NCBI RefSeq assembly: GCF_001442625.1
Contig: NZ_LMZQ01000039.1
Span: 1 to 33,034, forward strand
DNA length: 33,034 nucleotides
Source: Pedobacter ginsenosidimutans
GTDB taxonomy: Bacteria > Bacteroidota > Bacteroidia > Sphingobacteriales > Sphingobacteriaceae
Direction: 5' to 3'
A model generated the notes under the pieces. It was not told the origin of the DNA. It was given only the letters and a program-made list of their open reading frames with translations, and did no database searches. Numbering within the stretch: the first letter of the stretch is position 1; every line of letters starts with the position of its first letter. Below are positions 30,807 through 33,034 of this stretch, in pieces. Both the position numbers and the translations under genes were made by a program.

Positions 30807-31793
30807 ATGAAGAAAACGATAGCATTGTTAACAGGCGGTACCACAGGCGAATGGGTTGTTTCGGTGAAAAGCGCAGCCACTATTGCTCAAAATATCGACC
30901 CCGATTTATACGATGTGTATAAGATTATGCTGAACGAAAAGGGCTGGTTTTATGAGCCTGCTGATTCTGTTAAAATTGAAATTGATAAAAATGATTTTTC
31001 CTTAACGCTTGAAGGAAGAAAAATTAAGTTCGACGGTGTTTTTATTGCTATCCATGGTTCGCCTGGTGAGGATGGAAAATTACAGGGCTATTTTGATATG
31101 TTGGGTATCCGGTACACTACCTGCGATGCATTAACTTCATCAATTACGATGAATAAAGGTTATACCAAAGCGGTTGTAGAAGGCATTGATAACTTGTACA
31201 CCGCAAAATCTGTTCAGATATTTAAAGGTGGCAACTATAATTTAAAACAAATTAAGCAAGATCTAAGGTTGCCTTATTTTGTTAAACCAAATAGTGGGGG
31301 CAGTAGTATTGGCATGAGTAAGGTAAAACATGCCGATGACCTGGAAAGTGCTTTAGAAAAGGCTTTTAAAGAAGATGATCAGATTTTAATTGAGGAGTTT
31401 GTTAGTGGTAGAGAGTTTTCGATAGGCATTTTTGGCGCTGAAGGAAAAATTATTGTTTTGCCAACTACAGAAGTGATTCCCGCAAATGAGTTTTTTGATT
31501 TCGAAGCCAAATATACTCCTGGTGCAACTGAAGAAATTACACCAGGCAGAATGAATGAAGAAGAGCTGAGTCGTGTGCAACAGGTGGTAAAGGATGTATA
31601 TAAGAAACTAAATTGTAGGGGAGTAGTACGTGTTGATTATTTCCTCGAAGAAGGAACTGGTAAGTTTTATTTTATCGAAATCAATACCATTCCCGGGCAA
31701 ACAGCAACCAGTTTTATTCCACAACAGGTAGCGGCAATGGGGATTACATTGAAAGAGTTTTACACCCGTTTAATGAAAGAAACATTAGGTTAG
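30807..31793 (+). CDS. ddl: D-alanine--D-alanine ligase
   Basis: The 328-residue ATP-grasp enzyme starts with MKKTIALLTGGTTGEWVVS, corresponding to the GGxSxExxVS motif. HGSPGEDGKLQGYFDMLGIRYT matches the ligase signature, followed by KPNSGGSSIGMSKV (the ATP-binding loop) and EINTIPGQTATSFIPQQVAAMGI near the end, with the metal-binding Glu and Asn. It forms D-Ala-D-Ala from two D-Ala and ATP for the cytoplasmic stage of peptidoglycan synthesis. It is divergent from the PASTA-mltG operon across a 212-base spacer, so cell-wall genes flank this region on both sides. Confidence 0.95.
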   Translation: MKKTIALLTGGTTGEWVVSVKSAATIAQNIDPDLYDVYKIMLNEKGWFYEPADSVKIEIDKNDFSLTLEGRKIKFDGVFIAIHGSPGEDGKLQGYFDMLGIRYTTCDALTSSITMNKGYTKAVVEGIDNLYTAKSVQIFKGGNYNLKQIKQDLRLPYFVKPNSGGSSIGMSKVKHADDLESALEKAFKEDDQILIEEFVSGREFSIGIFGAEGKIIVLPTTEVIPANEFFDFEAKYTPGATEEITPGRMNEEELSRVQQVVKDVYKKLNCRGVVRVDYFLEEGTGKFYFIEINTIPGQTATSFIPQQVAAMGITLKEFYTRLMKETLG

Positions 31794-31876
31794 TTTTTAT
31801 AAGTATTGTTATTGTGTTTATAATCAGGAAGATAGCTATCGGGATGATTAGGGATCGTAATGCAATGGGCTTTAAG

Positions 31877-31896
31877 ATTCCCGCCTGCGCGGGAAT
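31877..31896. repeat. REP-like palindrome (ATTCCCGC-N4-GCGGGAAT)
   Basis: A perfect 8-bp stem around CTGC, followed by GACGACC. GC-rich palindromes of this form occur as dispersed intergenic repeats in many bacteria. It lies in the 138-base spacer between ddl and the Crp/Fnr gene and may terminate the ddl transcript. Its tail AATGACGACC recurs at 19520. Confidence 0.6.
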
Positions 31897-31931
31897 GACG
31901 ACCTTATCAGTAAGTTAAACTACCACAAGCA

Positions 31932-32516
31932 ATGATGAATATTCAAAAACTGATTGATAAAGGCTTAAAAGTTAAAAGCTACCCGAAAGATTCGGTTATT
32001 TACGAGCCTGATATGCAGCCGCGCTATGTATATTTTATCAAATCGGGCGAGGTAAGAATGGTTACCGTTAGCGATGAAGGAAAGGAATTTATTCAGGGGG
32101 TTTTTAAAACGGGCCAGTATTTTGGCGAACCTGCATTACTAATCAACAGGCCTTATTTAGCTTTTACCATCACCAATAAAGATTCGCAGCTAATTGCTGT
32201 AAATAAAGAAGATTTTTTTGATCTGATCAAAAACGAACCCGATTTTAGCATGGATCTGATCCGGACGCTAAGTAACCGTCTTTTTTATAAATCGATGATG
32301 TTAGAAGAACTGGCGAGCGAAAAGGCTGAGCATCGATTATTAACGATTATCAATTATCTCCTTAATGATATTGCTGTGGGCGAAAATTTAAAGGTAACGC
32401 GGCAAGAATTAGCTGATATGACCGGTTTAAGGGTAGAAACAGTTATCCGTGGCACTAAAATACTCGCCGAAAAAGGCCTGATCAAAACCATTAAAGGAAA
32501 AATAGTAAAGGTTTAG
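31932..32516 (+). CDS. Crp/Fnr family transcriptional regulator
   Basis: A 194-residue protein with an N-terminal cyclic-nucleotide-binding-like jelly roll (about 1-115: YVYFIKSGEVRMVTVSDEGKEFIQG, GQYFGEPALL) and a C-terminal Crp-type winged helix (about 135-194), with VTRQELADMTGLRVETVIRGTKILAEKGLI as the HTH. There is no N-terminal Cys cluster, so it is not a canonical iron-sulphur FNR; a small molecule or haem may be the ligand. Two tandem ATG codons are present at 31932 and 31935. A FNR-like palindrome lies 84 bases downstream, before the DUF983 gene, making that gene a candidate target. Confidence 0.9.
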   Translation: MMNIQKLIDKGLKVKSYPKDSVIYEPDMQPRYVYFIKSGEVRMVTVSDEGKEFIQGVFKTGQYFGEPALLINRPYLAFTITNKDSQLIAVNKEDFFDLIKNEPDFSMDLIRTLSNRLFYKSMMLEELASEKAEHRLLTIINYLLNDIAVGENLKVTRQELADMTGLRVETVIRGTKILAEKGLIKTIKGKIVKV

Positions 32517-32533
32517 CGTTTTATTGCGAAAGC

Positions 32534-32583
32534 ACTAATGAACCAATGACTAATTTTAAATAACAAATGACTAATGGACCAAT
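32534..32583 (+). repeat. Degenerate ACTAATG/ACCAAT direct repeats
   Basis: ACTAATGAACCAAT (32534-32547) recurs as ACTAATGGACCAAT (32570-32583). AATGACTAAT occurs at 32545 and 32566. This low-complexity block lies between the Crp/Fnr stop and the palindrome ahead of DUF983. Confidence 0.5.
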
Positions 32584-32600
32584 ATACTAATCCCTCAAAC

Positions 32601-32645
32601 ATGATGCAGATCATAAATTAGTTTTTAATTTTAGCCTTACCTTTG
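32601..32645 (+). promoter_or_regulatory. FNR/Crp-like palindrome and -7 element upstream of DUF983 gene
   Basis: ATGAT-GCAG-ATCAT (32601-32614) is a perfect 5-4-5 palindrome with the geometry of Fnr sites (TTGAT-N4-ATCAA). TACCTTTG at 32638-32645 matches TAnnTTTG and lies 20 bases before the start codon. The palindrome overlaps or just precedes the -33 region, where a Crp/Fnr activator would bind. Confidence 0.5.
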
Positions 32646-32665
32646 AGGTATTAAATTATAAGATT

Positions 32666-33034
32666 ATGGCTGAGTTATCTAAATTTCAAGCGTTTTTACA
32701 GTGTAAATGCCCACGTTGTCGCAAAGGAGATATATTTACTGGAAGTGCTTATTCTTTCAGATTGCAAAAAACAAATATTACCTGTCCGCATTGCAACTTA
32801 AAATTTGAGCGCGAACCAGGATTTTTCTATGTAGCGATGTTTGTAAGTTACGCCATGAATGTTGCAGAAATTATTACCATAGGAGTAGCATCTTATGTTT
32901 TGGGCTTGCCTTTAATTTATGAAAACCTGTGGTACTACGTAGGTTTAATCTTAACGGGTGTTTTACTGTTATCTCCCATTAATTACCGCTATTCGAGAGT
33001 TATTTTACTTCATTACCTTACACCAGGCTTGCAC
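32666..33034 (+). CDS. DUF983 family membrane protein (3' end outside window)
   Basis: The first 123 codons of the gene are present and the frame is open at the right edge. The N-terminus has a zinc-ribbon-like pair, C15-P-R-C18 and C40-P-H-C43, typical of DUF983. EREPGFFYVAMFVSYAMNV and two membrane helices follow (about 55-80 and 89-105). DUF983 proteins are small membrane proteins of unknown biochemical role, in several genomes found near cytochrome oxidase genes. An FNR-like palindrome in its promoter would fit an oxygen- or redox-linked role, but this is inference. Confidence 0.88.
   Translation, partial: MAELSKFQAFLQCKCPRCRKGDIFTGSAYSFRLQKTNITCPHCNLKFEREPGFFYVAMFVSYAMNVAEIITIGVASYVLGLPLIYENLWYYVGLILTGVLLLSPINYRYSRVILLHYLTPGLH

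Overview
The window looks like a chromosomal segment from a Bacteroidota of the Sphingobacteriaceae type, closest in style to Pedobacter. The DNA is AT-rich, most start codons lack a Shine-Dalgarno sequence, and several genes are preceded by the Bacteroidota promoter signature (-33 TTG/TTTG and -7 TAnnTTTG). The gene families present (Crp/Fnr regulator, DUF983, MltG-PASTA-YihY block, surface lipoproteins, outer-membrane beta-barrel) fit this group. The genus is inferred from gene content only.

Region 1 (1-15236, all + strand) is an exopolysaccharide/capsule locus that enters from the left. It encodes three GT4-type glycosyltransferases (the first cut by the window edge), a GINT1-like putative glycosyltransferase, an AsnB-type amidotransferase, a UDP-glucuronate 4-epimerase-like enzyme and a surface pectate-lyase-like lipoprotein. 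A modification cassette follows: a PhyH-type 2-oxoglutarate oxygenase, a short DegT-like PLP enzyme, a GNAT acetyltransferase and two tandem FemAB/GNAT-fold paralogues. The locus ends with a PglF/CapD-type membrane nucleotide-sugar dehydratase and a small HTH regulator. Together they suggest a polymer with uronic acid (perhaps galacturonic acid) and acylated amino-sugar residues, with its own lyase.

Region 2 (15391-25800) is a patchwork of small accessory units: an outer-membrane barrel, a quinone-oxidoreductase-like dehydrogenase divergent from an AraC regulator, an HTH-pentapeptide-repeat fusion, a lipoprotein whose signal peptide appears to be cut off by a frameshift in an 8-bp homopolymer, a TPR/DUF6624 protein, an HxlR regulator with a clear operator array facing two short-chain dehydrogenases, and an SDR-AraC pair with a 15-bp direct repeat in its promoter.

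Region 3 (25879-27284) holds a Thg1-like 3'-5' nucleotidyltransferase overlapping a PNKP-like 5'-kinase, next to a tRNA-Ser(UGA) gene with its own promoter and terminator. The enzyme pair looks like an RNA 5'-end repair module and is the most interesting unit in the window.

Region 4 (27344-33034) is housekeeping: a PASTA protein, MltG, a YbgC-type thioesterase and YihY in a tight minus-strand operon, divergent from D-Ala-D-Ala ligase, then a Crp/Fnr regulator and a DUF983 protein cut by the right edge. No insertion sequence, integrase, CRISPR array or rRNA was seen.
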